NCBI GenBank assembly: GCA_019456185.1
Contig: VRUH01000003.1
Span: forward strand, 1 to 64,000
DNA: 64,000 nt
Direction of reading: 5' to 3'
From: Candidatus Glassbacteria bacterium
Lineage (GTDB): Bacteria > Gemmatimonadota > Glassbacteria > GWA2-58-10
In this document: piece by piece, positions 50,059 to 58,113 of the stretch
Numbering within the stretch: position 1 is the first letter of the stretch
Layout of the letters: each line of letters opens with the position of its first letter
Notes under the pieces: generated by a model
Database searches by the model: none
Told to the model about the DNA's origin: nothing
What the model saw: only the letters and a program-made list of their open reading frames with translations
Position numbers and translations under genes: made by a program

Positions 50059-52047
50059 TTATGCCATTAAACTTTTCGCCCTCATGGCGTCTCGGCCAGC
50101 GTTCACGATACCTACCAGGGCGTCAAATTCTGCTTTTGTAGGAGGGTCGCCAGCCGCACCACTGGCCGAGCCCTGGTCTGCGACTTGCCCGGTCAGGACA
50201 TTGGCGCCGTTGATTTTAAGCGCGGTATCGGTATCGACATGGCCCTGTGCATATATATTGGCAATCGTGTCTATGTTGCCTGTAAGGTTCAGCGTAGAGC
50301 CTCTCAGCGACTTGTCGCCTCCCACCAATAGCGTTGCCCCTACCCTTATGCCACCCGCCGCGTCGAGCTCCCCGTTTATATAAAATTTACCAGCGGATTT
50401 ATCCCATTTTGCATACTGGCCAGCCTCATCACCTATAATAACGTCGCCAACGCCAGCGCCGCCCACGAGTATCTTGAATATCTCGTTGCTGGAGTTGTCA
50501 TAAGCCATGAGGCCGGTATCGCTATCGGGGAAAAATTCCACCCTGGAACCCGATCCGGCTGATACGATTGTCCGTCCCGTAATATCAATACTCTCGATGC
50601 TGATATTGATCTGGTTGATAACGTCGTTCTTCTGCACCCGGAGGTTGATATTACCGGCATTGACCTGGATTTCCCCCAGGATGGCCGAGCCGTCAACGTA
50701 AACCTTTGTAGCCCGCAACGTGATCGCAGTGGCATTCTGGCTTATCGATGTAGTGTTAGAAGACACCCCATCCTCTACATCAGTAAACCTCGAGGTCCAG
50801 GCCGTGTCCATAACAGCATCACTCAGCTTATTGGGCGTGGTGGCGCCGGCGGGAGTTGACCAGGTACTTTCATTTCCGCTCCAATCTACGGCCATCGCCT
50901 TGAACTGATAACCGAGGCCGAGATTCGCATCCGGAACGTGGTAGGTGAACTCTGGACTCTTTAAGAACTTATCGGCTCCAAGTATGTTAGCGTAGGCATC
51001 TGCGCCCTTTCTCCCGAAAAGAAACCAGTGTCTAACATCGCTGCAGGGATCGCCACCATTTTGGGTAGGAGGGGCGATAATAATCTTGAATCCGAGTGCC
51101 ACCCGTATAATCGTCAGGACCGGGGCATCGGGCGCGGTAGTATCTTCCTCGACCGTGTACTGTAGAAGGCTGCCTGGCGAAGTCCAAACACTCGGAGCTC
51201 CGTTGCTGTCGATCGCTCTTACCCGGTACTCGAATACATCCCCGGGCGCCGCCGCGGAACTGTCGTCTTTATAGATAACCGCCAGCGGAGAGGGTAACTG
51301 CGAATCGATCGTCAGTGTGTGCATCGGCAGGGTTGCCCATCCAGCCTCATCTCCCTGGCCGCCAGAATAATCCCGCCGCTGCAGCTCGTAGCGATCGATA
51401 TAATCCTCTTCTCCGGAGGCCGCGTGAATCTTCAAAATGACATTGTGGCCGTAAGCCATATATTTAGGCCTGGATTCGGTGAAGGGATAGCTGCCCGAGT
51501 CTTCCAGGGTGGGCGTAGTCGGGACGTAATCGGCTGGCAGGGCTGTTATCGAGTAAGCGGATTGTTCCGCGCTCAGAGAGCTTGTTTCCGTGGCCGTCAC
51601 GGTCTGAATCTTGAAACGCCTGTAGGTGCGCGGGGCGATACCGTCCACATCCCTCTGGACCTGAATATCCTTGATAAGCGGTCCAGCGGAAAGTCCAACG
51701 ACCCCGCGAGTCTCGGTAATAGTTACGGGGTATAGTACCCAAGTGTCCGTATCTTCGTTATAGTACCAAATCTGATAGGCGTAGGCATCAGTTACCGCAG
51801 ACAGGACATTAACACGCCAGAAGCCCCTCTTGCCCTCAAGAACCCATGATGGAACATCGATAGCTGGATTCTCAGGATTTCCGGAGCCGCCTGTTTGGCC
51901 GAGGGAAGTCCGAAGGATATTATACGAGATCCTCTTTGCTTTTAACGGTTCACTCGCATCACCGATAAGAAACTGATCGGAATCGGAGATATCAAGAAGA
52001 GCCAGAGCCGTCAACTCGTGAACCGTTTTCCCAAGTGGAGCCGCCAT
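50059..52047 (-). CDS. Tail fibre-like protein with FN3-type modules
   Basis: 662 residues. An N-terminal particle-binding part (KRISYNILRTSLGQTGG) is followed by beta-sandwich modules with fibronectin-III-like spacing (YELQRRDYSGGQGDEAGW, FEYRVRAIDSNGAPSVWTSP, YQFKAMAVDWSGNESTWS). A coiled region with the NTTSISQNATAITLRATKVY pattern of phage central fibre proteins comes next, then a C-terminal beta-helix-like stretch (GVGDVIIGDEAGQYAKWDKS). It probably recognises the host surface. Confidence 0.7.
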   Translation of the reverse strand: MAAPLGKTVHELTALALLDISDSDQFLIGDASEPLKAKRISYNILRTSLGQTGGSGNPENPAIDVPSWVLEGKRGFWRVNVLSAVTDAYAYQIWYYNEDTDTWVLYPVTITETRGVVGLSAGPLIKDIQVQRDVDGIAPRTYRRFKIQTVTATETSSLSAEQSAYSITALPADYVPTTPTLEDSGSYPFTESRPKYMAYGHNVILKIHAASGEEDYIDRYELQRRDYSGGQGDEAGWATLPMHTLTIDSQLPSPLAVIYKDDSSAAAPGDVFEYRVRAIDSNGAPSVWTSPGSLLQYTVEEDTTAPDAPVLTIIRVALGFKIIIAPPTQNGGDPCSDVRHWFLFGRKGADAYANILGADKFLKSPEFTYHVPDANLGLGYQFKAMAVDWSGNESTWSTPAGATTPNKLSDAVMDTAWTSRFTDVEDGVSSNTTSISQNATAITLRATKVYVDGSAILGEIQVNAGNINLRVQKNDVINQINISIESIDITGRTIVSAGSGSRVEFFPDSDTGLMAYDNSSNEIFKILVGGAGVGDVIIGDEAGQYAKWDKSAGKFYINGELDAAGGIRVGATLLVGGDKSLRGSTLNLTGNIDTIANIYAQGHVDTDTALKINGANVLTGQVADQGSASGAAGDPPTKAEFDALVGIVNAGRDAMRAKSLMA

Positions 52048-52059
52048 CTTATCGCCCTA

Positions 52060-52752
52060 TTATCCGAAAGTTTTAATATCACCCCGGCCACCACCGCCAC
52101 CATAGCCATCCATCATGCCCGCTGCCATGCGGACGGTTCTCTTTTTAACGTATGTATTGACGTAGGCTGTAATCTGTGAGTCCACCAGTTTGAGCAGTGA
52201 TCCCGCAGCGTTGTAATCTTTTGCCGTCTTGAGGCCGAGATACAGGGCGTAATCAACGATAAGCTCCTGGACTGTACCGGAGAGCGCACAATCAACAGAA
52301 CTGGTTATAGTCGCTGGTACCGATTTGTAACGGATAACTCCGGTTGTCGATCCGAAAGTAAACGGCCGGAGTAGCAGATCGGTTCCCTGCAGGCGATAAC
52401 GAGGGGCGTTTGTCGAGAATATCCAGTTATTTTCTACCGAAAGCCTCCATTCATCATCATCTGAGATCTCGGTGCAGTAATACCCGCTCGAATGTAGAAC
52501 ATCGAGTATTCCGCGATCGCCGTTCAGAATTAGCGGGTCCAGGCTGCCGAGTGCCACGCCACCACTGGCATCAACAGCTTGGGCTGTGCTTACCTTTTCA
52601 ACCGGGCGCACCATGTTGATCGGTAGTTCCTGGACAACATATTGCTGTCCCTCGTCAAGAAGCGCATAACGCTCGGGAAGGCCGAAACTTCTTTCAGGGG
52701 CATCGTGATCTAATCGTTCCCCGAGTTTTGAAACCATTTCGGTGGCGATCAT
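52060..52752 (-). CDS. Adaptor/head-completion-like protein (P22 gp4-like position)
   Basis: 230 residues. Helical N-terminus (IATEMVSKLGERLDHDAPER, YALLDEGQQYVVQEL), beta middle (YRLQGTDLLLRPFTFGSTT), helix VQELIVDYALYLGLKTAKDYN and a Gly-rich end (GGGGGRGDIKTFG). This alpha-beta-alpha order is that of phage portal-adaptor proteins. It lies between coat-region genes and the fibre, consistent with a ring below the portal. Confidence 0.55.
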   Translation of the reverse strand: MIATEMVSKLGERLDHDAPERSFGLPERYALLDEGQQYVVQELPINMVRPVEKVSTAQAVDASGGVALGSLDPLILNGDRGILDVLHSSGYYCTEISDDDEWRLSVENNWIFSTNAPRYRLQGTDLLLRPFTFGSTTGVIRYKSVPATITSSVDCALSGTVQELIVDYALYLGLKTAKDYNAAGSLLKLVDSQITAYVNTYVKKRTVRMAAGMMDGYGGGGGRGDIKTFG

Positions 52753-52755
52753 TAC

Positions 52756-53553
52756 TTACTTCTCCTTGATCTTGAGGATGGACGTGATCATTTCTCCCCG
52801 GGTAATCGCATTGGGATCGGAGGGAAGAAGGATTAACAGCTTGCCGGCCAGCTCGTAGAGGTCGGCATGTTTCATCTTGACAACAGCCGACTTCGAGGGG
52901 ATTACCACTGCCGGCCCGGGCGTGTCGACAATCTCAGGGCCAGGGGCCTGTTCGCCATCCGCAGAAGGCGGCTCGGACTCGTTCTTGTCTGTGTCGACAG
53001 CTCCACCCTCGGGAGGAACATCGCCATTCAGCGGGGTCGTCTCGGGACGTTTCTCGAGGTAGGCTACGATCTTGAGAATCGCATCATCCTCGGTAAGCCC
53101 ATCGATATCAACCCCGTAGCGCCCCGCGGTCTTGACCACATCGATAACCTGGCCATCCGAAAGATCGAAGTTCTCCTCGATGTGGGCCTTGACCTTTGCA
53201 ACCGCCTCTTCATCGGTCAATCCCTCGATATCGACACCGAAATTCTCGGCGGACTGAGCCAGGTCTTCCGCGGTTACTTCTTCCGGGTCCGGGAGGGTGT
53301 CGTCGGGATCAGAGTCGGGCGGGGGAGCAGCGGCCCGCTCTTTACGAGCTGCCTCTTTCTCTTTCACCGCGGCGTCAGAGGCCTTCTGCTGGATCTTCTG
53401 CAGATCCGCCGCGGCCTTTACGGGAGAATCATGCCAGCCCTTTTCCTCTTGGGCCTCGCTGGTGATGGTCCGGGGTGCTTCGGTTGCGTGATAGCGGACC
53501 GCGGGGTATTTCACATACTCGTAGGTCTGACCTGGAAGTTGCTCCGTTCCCAT
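52756..53553 (-). CDS. Acidic head-region protein with duplicated helical repeat
   Basis: 265 residues, rich in E, D and P. Two 40-residue repeats near 105-185 share FGVDIEGLTDEEAVAKVKAH and YGVDIDGLTEDDAILKIVAY, resembling small helical SAP/Ca-binding-like units. Charged linkers flank them. The last part has a helix MKHADLYELAGKLLILLP. Function unknown; possibly a tail-completion or head-maturation factor. Confidence 0.55.
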   Translation of the reverse strand: MGTEQLPGQTYEYVKYPAVRYHATEAPRTITSEAQEEKGWHDSPVKAAADLQKIQQKASDAAVKEKEAARKERAAAPPPDSDPDDTLPDPEEVTAEDLAQSAENFGVDIEGLTDEEAVAKVKAHIEENFDLSDGQVIDVVKTAGRYGVDIDGLTEDDAILKIVAYLEKRPETTPLNGDVPPEGGAVDTDKNESEPPSADGEQAPGPEIVDTPGPAVVIPSKSAVVKMKHADLYELAGKLLILLPSDPNAITRGEMITSILKIKEK

Positions 53554-53582
53554 GTTGCTCTCCTTTTTACAGCACTGAGGGT

Positions 53583-53613
53583 TAAAAAAGAAAACAGGGG
53601 GGTTTCCCCCCCC
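53583..53613 (-). terminator. Intra-operon terminator after the 53622 gene
   Basis: On the minus strand GGGGGG-GAAA-CCCCCC followed by TGTTTTCTTTTTT. A tetraloop-closed stem with a T-rich tail. It would reduce expression of genes after the coat/decoration block, leaving high coat transcript levels. Confidence 0.8.
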
Positions 53614-53621
53614 GATTTCAC

Positions 53622-54128
53622 TTACGCGGCCTCAACGGAATGCCGCTCGTTGATGTAGAGAACGTCCACCAGCACTGCGGAATCGGCAGCCTGAGCCACC
53701 AGAGCCAGAGCACCGGTAGCCAGCTCACGGGCGGAGCCGGCCTTGATCCAGGAAGTGCCAGCGTTAATCACTTCGAGGGCGTCACCGGCCGCTACGTCAG
53801 CAGTGCCATCGACCAGGCCAAGACCTTTACCTCCGGTCTGGAACCAGGCCAACTCGTTAATAGCAGTAACCCTCAGAGCGCCGGCAGTCTTCTTGTAGAC
53901 CTCACTGCCGGTTGTGGCGTTGGCGATAGCGCCGAACATGTAGGTGATAACATAATCGATCGTTACCGGCTGTCCCTTCGCCAGCTCCGTTCCCACCCGG
54001 TTGTAAGCCGAGATAAAGTACCGGCATTTGCCGTCTACGCCGATATCCAACGCTTCGATACCAGCCGCTTTAGGCCTGCCCTTGATAGCATTAAATCGAT
54101 TCCCGAAAATGTCCATAACTATCCTCAT
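53622..54128 (-). CDS. Capsid decoration-type protein
   Basis: 168 residues. DUF2190-like pattern: GTELAKGQPVTIDYVI, ELAWFQTGGKGLGLVDGTA, DVAAGDALEVINAG and ALALVAQAADSAVLVDVLYI. Proteins of this kind form small beta-barrels on phage heads. A strong terminator follows, so it is the last gene of a high-expression block with coat. Four-base overlap with the gene at 54125. Confidence 0.6.
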   Translation of the reverse strand: MRIVMDIFGNRFNAIKGRPKAAGIEALDIGVDGKCRYFISAYNRVGTELAKGQPVTIDYVITYMFGAIANATTGSEVYKKTAGALRVTAINELAWFQTGGKGLGLVDGTADVAAGDALEVINAGTSWIKAGSARELATGALALVAQAADSAVLVDVLYINERHSVEAA

Positions 54129-54499
54129 CTTGCGATTTTAACGCCCACGCCTCTTACTCGGGCCGTGGGAACCAAGGTCCCCGGGCCCGCGAAAACGAAC
54201 CTGCATCGAATTGCCTCAATGCTTGCGCAATGGCTGTAAACCAACAGCCCGGAGACAACATCGCTTGCCGGATCATCGGCGGGCGTTAGATTAATAAGGG
54301 TGCCTGGGAGCACAAACCAATAATCACCGATTCTGCCCTCAAGCTGGAATGCGGCAGCCGCATCGAGATTTGAAACAGCAACACCAAAACTGGCCTCCTG
54401 CACTTGGTAGGTTTCAAGTATTAACTCGGTGGCCGCCGTAACTCCGATGGTGCCGAAATCCATCCTTCGGCCCACCGCGCAATCCTGGTGCGTGAACAT
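54125..54499 (-). CDS. Small beta-rich head protein
   Basis: 124 residues. Alternating strands: AVGRRMDFGTIGVTAATELI, AFQLEGRIGDYWFVLPGTLI and CRFVFAGPGTLVPTARVRGV. Located in the coat/decoration block with overlap downstream. Structural by context; no family name. Confidence 0.55.
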   Translation of the reverse strand: MFTHQDCAVGRRMDFGTIGVTAATELILETYQVQEASFGVAVSNLDAAAAFQLEGRIGDYWFVLPGTLINLTPADDPASDVVSGLLVYSHCASIEAIRCRFVFAGPGTLVPTARVRGVGVKIAR

Positions 54500-54510
54500 A
54501 GTGGCTCACC

Positions 54511-55089
54511 TCACTGCCAAGTACTTGTTACCCAAGAGAATATAGTTCGATCCCCCACAGATATTGAATCATACGGTGCAAATCCTACGTCAATAAGATC
54601 CATAAAGAGCGAATCACATTCAAGCCCGTCACTGGATATACGTAAAGACGTATCTTGCCTTGAACCGCCAAAAATATCCATCGTTGAGAAAGAAACGGTT
54701 CCGAAGTCCGAGCCTATATCGGATTTCGCCGTAATCACCAGTGTCCACGACTTTTGCGTCAAGCCATATCTGTTCACAAAAGCCGCGGAATCCGCACGAA
54801 CAAAAGCGACCGGTCTACCCCTCATTTCTGTTGGAGTAGACAACGTATCCGTACCGGAACTATCTGCTGTGACCAATGAGTCAGTCCGGCCTCTCGCGTT
54901 CCACCAACGAAAGTAACCGGTAATTTTCTTCACTGGCCGGGGGTCTGCCGGAGGCCGAAAGATTAGGCTGAAGAGTTCTGCGCGTATTGCAAAAGTAGAA
55001 GGAACCGGCGCCGTGTTCTGTGCAAAAACGACAATAAATGCCGTCAGCAGCAGAGCGAACAGCGCCAATGCCAGAAATACTTTCCTCAT
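54511..55089 (-). CDS. Exported protein inside the head gene block
   Basis: 192 residues. A typical signal peptide (MRKVFLALALFALLLTAFIVVFAQ) is followed by a beta-rich domain. It has FYRWWNARGR-like core strands (ITGYFRWWNARGRTDSL, PVAFVRADSAAFVNRYGL) and an end DSISVGDRTIFSWVTST. The D/T/S-rich style matches the exported proteins at 30649 and 31087. Lying between coat and decoration genes, it will be made in large amounts late. A cell-surface or periplasmic role is more likely than a capsid role. Confidence 0.6.
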   Translation of the reverse strand: MRKVFLALALFALLLTAFIVVFAQNTAPVPSTFAIRAELFSLIFRPPADPRPVKKITGYFRWWNARGRTDSLVTADSSGTDTLSTPTEMRGRPVAFVRADSAAFVNRYGLTQKSWTLVITAKSDIGSDFGTVSFSTMDIFGGSRQDTSLRISSDGLECDSLFMDLIDVGFAPYDSISVGDRTIFSWVTSTWQ

Positions 55090-55114
55090 TTCGCCAATCT
55101 CCGGGTAAAGTTAG

Positions 55115-55136
55115 GGAAGGGACCTAAATCCCTTCC
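55115..55136 (-). terminator. Hairpin after the coat gene
   Basis: GGAAGGGA-6-TCCCTTCC, 8-bp stem 23 bases after the coat stop codon, with only a weak T-rich tail. Probably a partial terminator or mRNA-stabilising hairpin. Confidence 0.5.
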
Positions 55137-55158
55137 ATCACATTCGGAACACCGTCAG

Positions 55159-56373
55159 TTACTCCCCGGCGATCATGCAGCACATATCCGGGTTGACTAT
55201 CAGACCGCCAAACAGCGAGTCGAACCGCTTGATGGTCTGAAGCTCCTTGATCTGATCACCCGCCGTGAAGAGCAGACTTACCCCGTCTACCGAGGTATTG
55301 AACGACCTGCTCCCGCCGTCCAGCGGATGTAGCGGGGAGCTGGCGAAAGTAATGGCCTTTTTGTGACAGGCCAGGTTACGGGAGAAGGACGTCGATGCGC
55401 CACCGAACAGCGTAACCGCACCGTCATTGGACGGGCTGGCCGAGCAGGTCTTACCGGGTACTGCAATGTCGATTGCCGGCCAGATTGGAACCGTGGCCTG
55501 TCCGGTGCCGGTGGCAACCGAATCCACATCCGCCGTTACCACGAACTGACGCAGGTACGGGAAGGCCTCGCCGTTGACGGGTTTGACCGCATAGCAACCT
55601 GCAAACGTGATAATGTCGCCCTGGAGCAGGAAGTCGGTGTACGCTCCACCGATCCCGTCAATTACCACGGTAGCACCCGTCTGGCTGGCGCCCATGACGA
55701 TCGGGGTACCGTTGAACGAGCCGTTGGTGTGGCGGGAGATATTGTTGCTCTGCCAGAACGCCATATCGGCCGTGCGACCGACAAAGCCGCGCCGGAGCGC
55801 GTCTGCGGCGATCTTCTGGTTCGAGGTCGCCTTGATGTACTGCGCCAGGGCTCCTCGAGCTACCGGATTGAGCACGAAATTGCGGTCCTCACCCGGACAG
55901 CCCATCTCGGTCAGACGAACAGCGGCATCGCTGACCACCTCGTCCGAGGCCGGCGTTACACCGGCTTCGCCAACGATATTCGCGCAACCCAGGGGGAGGG
56001 TGCCGAATATGTAGGTGTCGAAGTCATCCGCGATCGGGATCACTTGCTGATCGGCGATCTGTCTCTGGAAGTCCGCGATTTCCAGGGTCATGTCCTTTGC
56101 CGTTATCGTAACCGGCGTCACCTTGTGCTGTGACAACTTGACATCGACGTAGGACTCGATTGCGTTCTGACTATCACCGTTGCCAGTAATGTCAGGACCG
56201 TCATAGGACCTCAGCTTGGCCGGAACACGCACCCGAACCGTATCCCCCTTGCCCGAGGGCTTGAACTCGGCCGTATAGTCCATATTGACGATATTTATGC
56301 CCACTGTCTTGTTGGTCAGGACAGCCGCAAATACCTTTGCGACAATATCCTGGGTCATTATAGTGTTAGCCAT
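55159..56373 (-). CDS. Major capsid protein, P22 coat (gp5)-like
   Basis: 404 residues, close to P22 coat (430). It starts MANTIMTQDIVAKVFAAVL. Recognisable blocks are VNMDYTAEFKPSGKGDTVRVR, VTPVTITAKDMTLEIADFQRQ and VLNPVARGALAQYIKAT. An inserted domain lies near 240-330, followed by NLACHKKAITFAS and a final VDGVSLLFTAGDQIKELQTI. These match the P22-type HK97-fold coat family. Located after scaffold and followed by a hairpin. Confidence 0.85.
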   Translation of the reverse strand: MANTIMTQDIVAKVFAAVLTNKTVGINIVNMDYTAEFKPSGKGDTVRVRVPAKLRSYDGPDITGNGDSQNAIESYVDVKLSQHKVTPVTITAKDMTLEIADFQRQIADQQVIPIADDFDTYIFGTLPLGCANIVGEAGVTPASDEVVSDAAVRLTEMGCPGEDRNFVLNPVARGALAQYIKATSNQKIAADALRRGFVGRTADMAFWQSNNISRHTNGSFNGTPIVMGASQTGATVVIDGIGGAYTDFLLQGDIITFAGCYAVKPVNGEAFPYLRQFVVTADVDSVATGTGQATVPIWPAIDIAVPGKTCSASPSNDGAVTLFGGASTSFSRNLACHKKAITFASSPLHPLDGGSRSFNTSVDGVSLLFTAGDQIKELQTIKRFDSLFGGLIVNPDMCCMIAGE

Positions 56374-56402
56374 CGGTAACTGCCTTCTTTCTCATCAACC
56401 GC

Positions 56403-57611
56403 TCAACCGCCCTGTTCACCTCTGATACGCGCAAGTGAGGCGTTGTCTAAATGTTCTTTCAGCGCCTTCGGAGAAGCCGTATTTGCATCGAACGGCTCCG
56501 CATCGCCCGCGCCGGATACCGTCTTGATAGGCTCAGCAGCGGCGGTTGTACGTTTTTTGGCCGGCTTATCTTCTTTGCCGGCGGTAATAGGAGTCTTGCC
56601 ATCGGCCCGAAGTTGCATATCGACTTTAGCAAGCTCCCGTATCTGGCCTTTTTGAGAGAGAGCAGCTATCCGCTTTACCTCTTCGGGGTTTTTCCCGAGG
56701 TGATACGCTAACTCGGTAAAGTTATCGCTCTCATACACTTCTTCGACCATTAACGGGGTATATGGCAACGATTCAACCATTGCCACTTCCTCGAAATCCT
56801 CATACTGAACTACAGCAGCGGCGATCTTGCGATCATCCTCCGCTTGACGCTCGAGATCAAGAGCGGTGTTGGCATCTTGCTCTCTCTTCGTGCGTTCGCC
56901 CTTTAGAGCCTGATCCACCTTCCAGTCAGTCATTTTTTCGATATATTCATCACGCGCGACCTCGAAATCATCGTAATTCTCGAAGTCGCTAACAACTGGC
57001 TTGACAGGTTTCCCGGTATCATCAGCCTGGTCGGTTTTTTTCTCCGCCTTCTTTTCGGGATCTGCATCACCCTTCTTATCAGGATCAGAGTCTTTACCTT
57101 CCAGTTCGGTAATCCGCTTGTCCCTCTTATCGAGTTCAGCTTGCAGGGCCGCGTTCTTGCGCTCTTCCTCTTTCCGCTGTATTACAGCCTTACCGATACG
57201 CTTCTTGACACCAGTGGGATCATCTTCAGCAATCAGATCACTATCGACATCTTCAGGCTTATCCGGAGGGTCCGAATCCCCCGCCTTCTCTGGATCTTCC
57301 GGCTTCTCTTTCTTGGCCTCGGTCTTTTTCTCTCCGGTCTCTTCCTCTCCGGCCTCTTCGGAACCGCTCTTCTTTTCTTCCTTGGCCTTTTCAGCGGCCT
57401 CAAGGTCCGCCAGCGTTTGATCGCCCTTAAGCGTCTTTGGTTCGCCGTCTGGACCAGTGACTACGAAGGTCCTTCCACTGAAAACCGAAGCCGCCTTCTC
57501 TGTATCCGCGGGCTTCGCCGTTCCATCCTTCGTTTCAGTAGCCGCTGGCTTTTCGGTCGATGCTGGCTTTTCGATTCCTTCTACCGTTTTTCCTGCTGTA
57601 TCTTCAGACAT
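56403..57611 (-). CDS. Scaffolding protein
   Basis: 402 residues, almost entirely K/E/D/A/P (AAEKAKEEKKSGSEEAGEEE) and predicted helical with coiled coil (RKEEERKNAALQAELDKRDK). A basic C-terminal helix follows (ALSQKGQIRELAKVDMQLRA). This composition, with no globular core, and the place between portal and coat are diagnostic of scaffold. It directs coat assembly and leaves the head before DNA enters. Confidence 0.8.
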   Translation of the reverse strand: MSEDTAGKTVEGIEKPASTEKPAATETKDGTAKPADTEKAASVFSGRTFVVTGPDGEPKTLKGDQTLADLEAAEKAKEEKKSGSEEAGEEETGEKKTEAKKEKPEDPEKAGDSDPPDKPEDVDSDLIAEDDPTGVKKRIGKAVIQRKEEERKNAALQAELDKRDKRITELEGKDSDPDKKGDADPEKKAEKKTDQADDTGKPVKPVVSDFENYDDFEVARDEYIEKMTDWKVDQALKGERTKREQDANTALDLERQAEDDRKIAAAVVQYEDFEEVAMVESLPYTPLMVEEVYESDNFTELAYHLGKNPEEVKRIAALSQKGQIRELAKVDMQLRADGKTPITAGKEDKPAKKRTTAAAEPIKTVSGAGDAEPFDANTASPKALKEHLDNASLARIRGEQGG

Positions 57612-57682
57612 TCTATCTCCTGTTGATTTCCCCGGTCATAAGCGGCCGGGAGCACAATCCTCGGCGTAACCCACCGGTAGGT

Positions 57683-57916
57683 TCAACTTACTTTCGTATA
57701 GCTGTAGTTTGCCTTGATAACGTTCTGTAACAGGTATTTCCCGGCACTATCGGCGGCCAACAGGCCATTATAAACCGATTGCGGAACGTTCTGATAGGTG
57801 TAGGTGGCTCCACTGACAAAGACGATAAGCAGGGTCTTGGCCACCTGGTCATACTCAGCCTCTTTCACAGAGGATGATTGCAATGAAACTCTGGTGGGTT
57901 TCTCCTTTCCAGTCAT
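57683..57916 (-). CDS. KTSC domain protein
   Basis: 77 residues. SSSVKEAEYDQVAKTLLIVF, GATYTYQNVPQSVYNGLLA and DSAGKYLLQNVIKANYSY reproduce the KTSC domain order (YD, L-x-V-x-F, Y-x-Y-x-x-VP, S-x-G-x-Y). The domain is common in phages and near lysyl-tRNA synthetase fusions; its function is unsettled. Four-base overlap with the zinc gene. Confidence 0.8.
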   Translation of the reverse strand: MTGKEKPTRVSLQSSSVKEAEYDQVAKTLLIVFVSGATYTYQNVPQSVYNGLLAADSAGKYLLQNVIKANYSYTKVS

Positions 57917-58113
57917 GTCCTTACCTTTTTGGTAGGTGGATCTCGGTTGAGTTCCACGTTCTTATGCTTTCTACACAGGTCACAGGTTGCTATTTTCGTT
58001 GCTCTTTTAATTTTCATAGTACCGAGACAGCCGGCAGTAATTACGCAAGGCGCTATCCAGTGCCGGCCTCGCTTTTTCCATTCGTAGGATTTAGTGCCGA
58101 TCTCCACGATCAC
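57913..58113 (-). CDS. Small basic zinc protein
   Basis: 66 residues, very basic. Cysteines at APCVITAGCLG and TCDLCRKHK could bind one zinc. Between portal and KTSC genes with 4-base overlaps at both sides. Function unknown. Confidence 0.55.
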   Translation of the reverse strand: MIVEIGTKSYEWKKRGRHWIAPCVITAGCLGTMKIKRATKIATCDLCRKHKNVELNRDPPTKKVRT

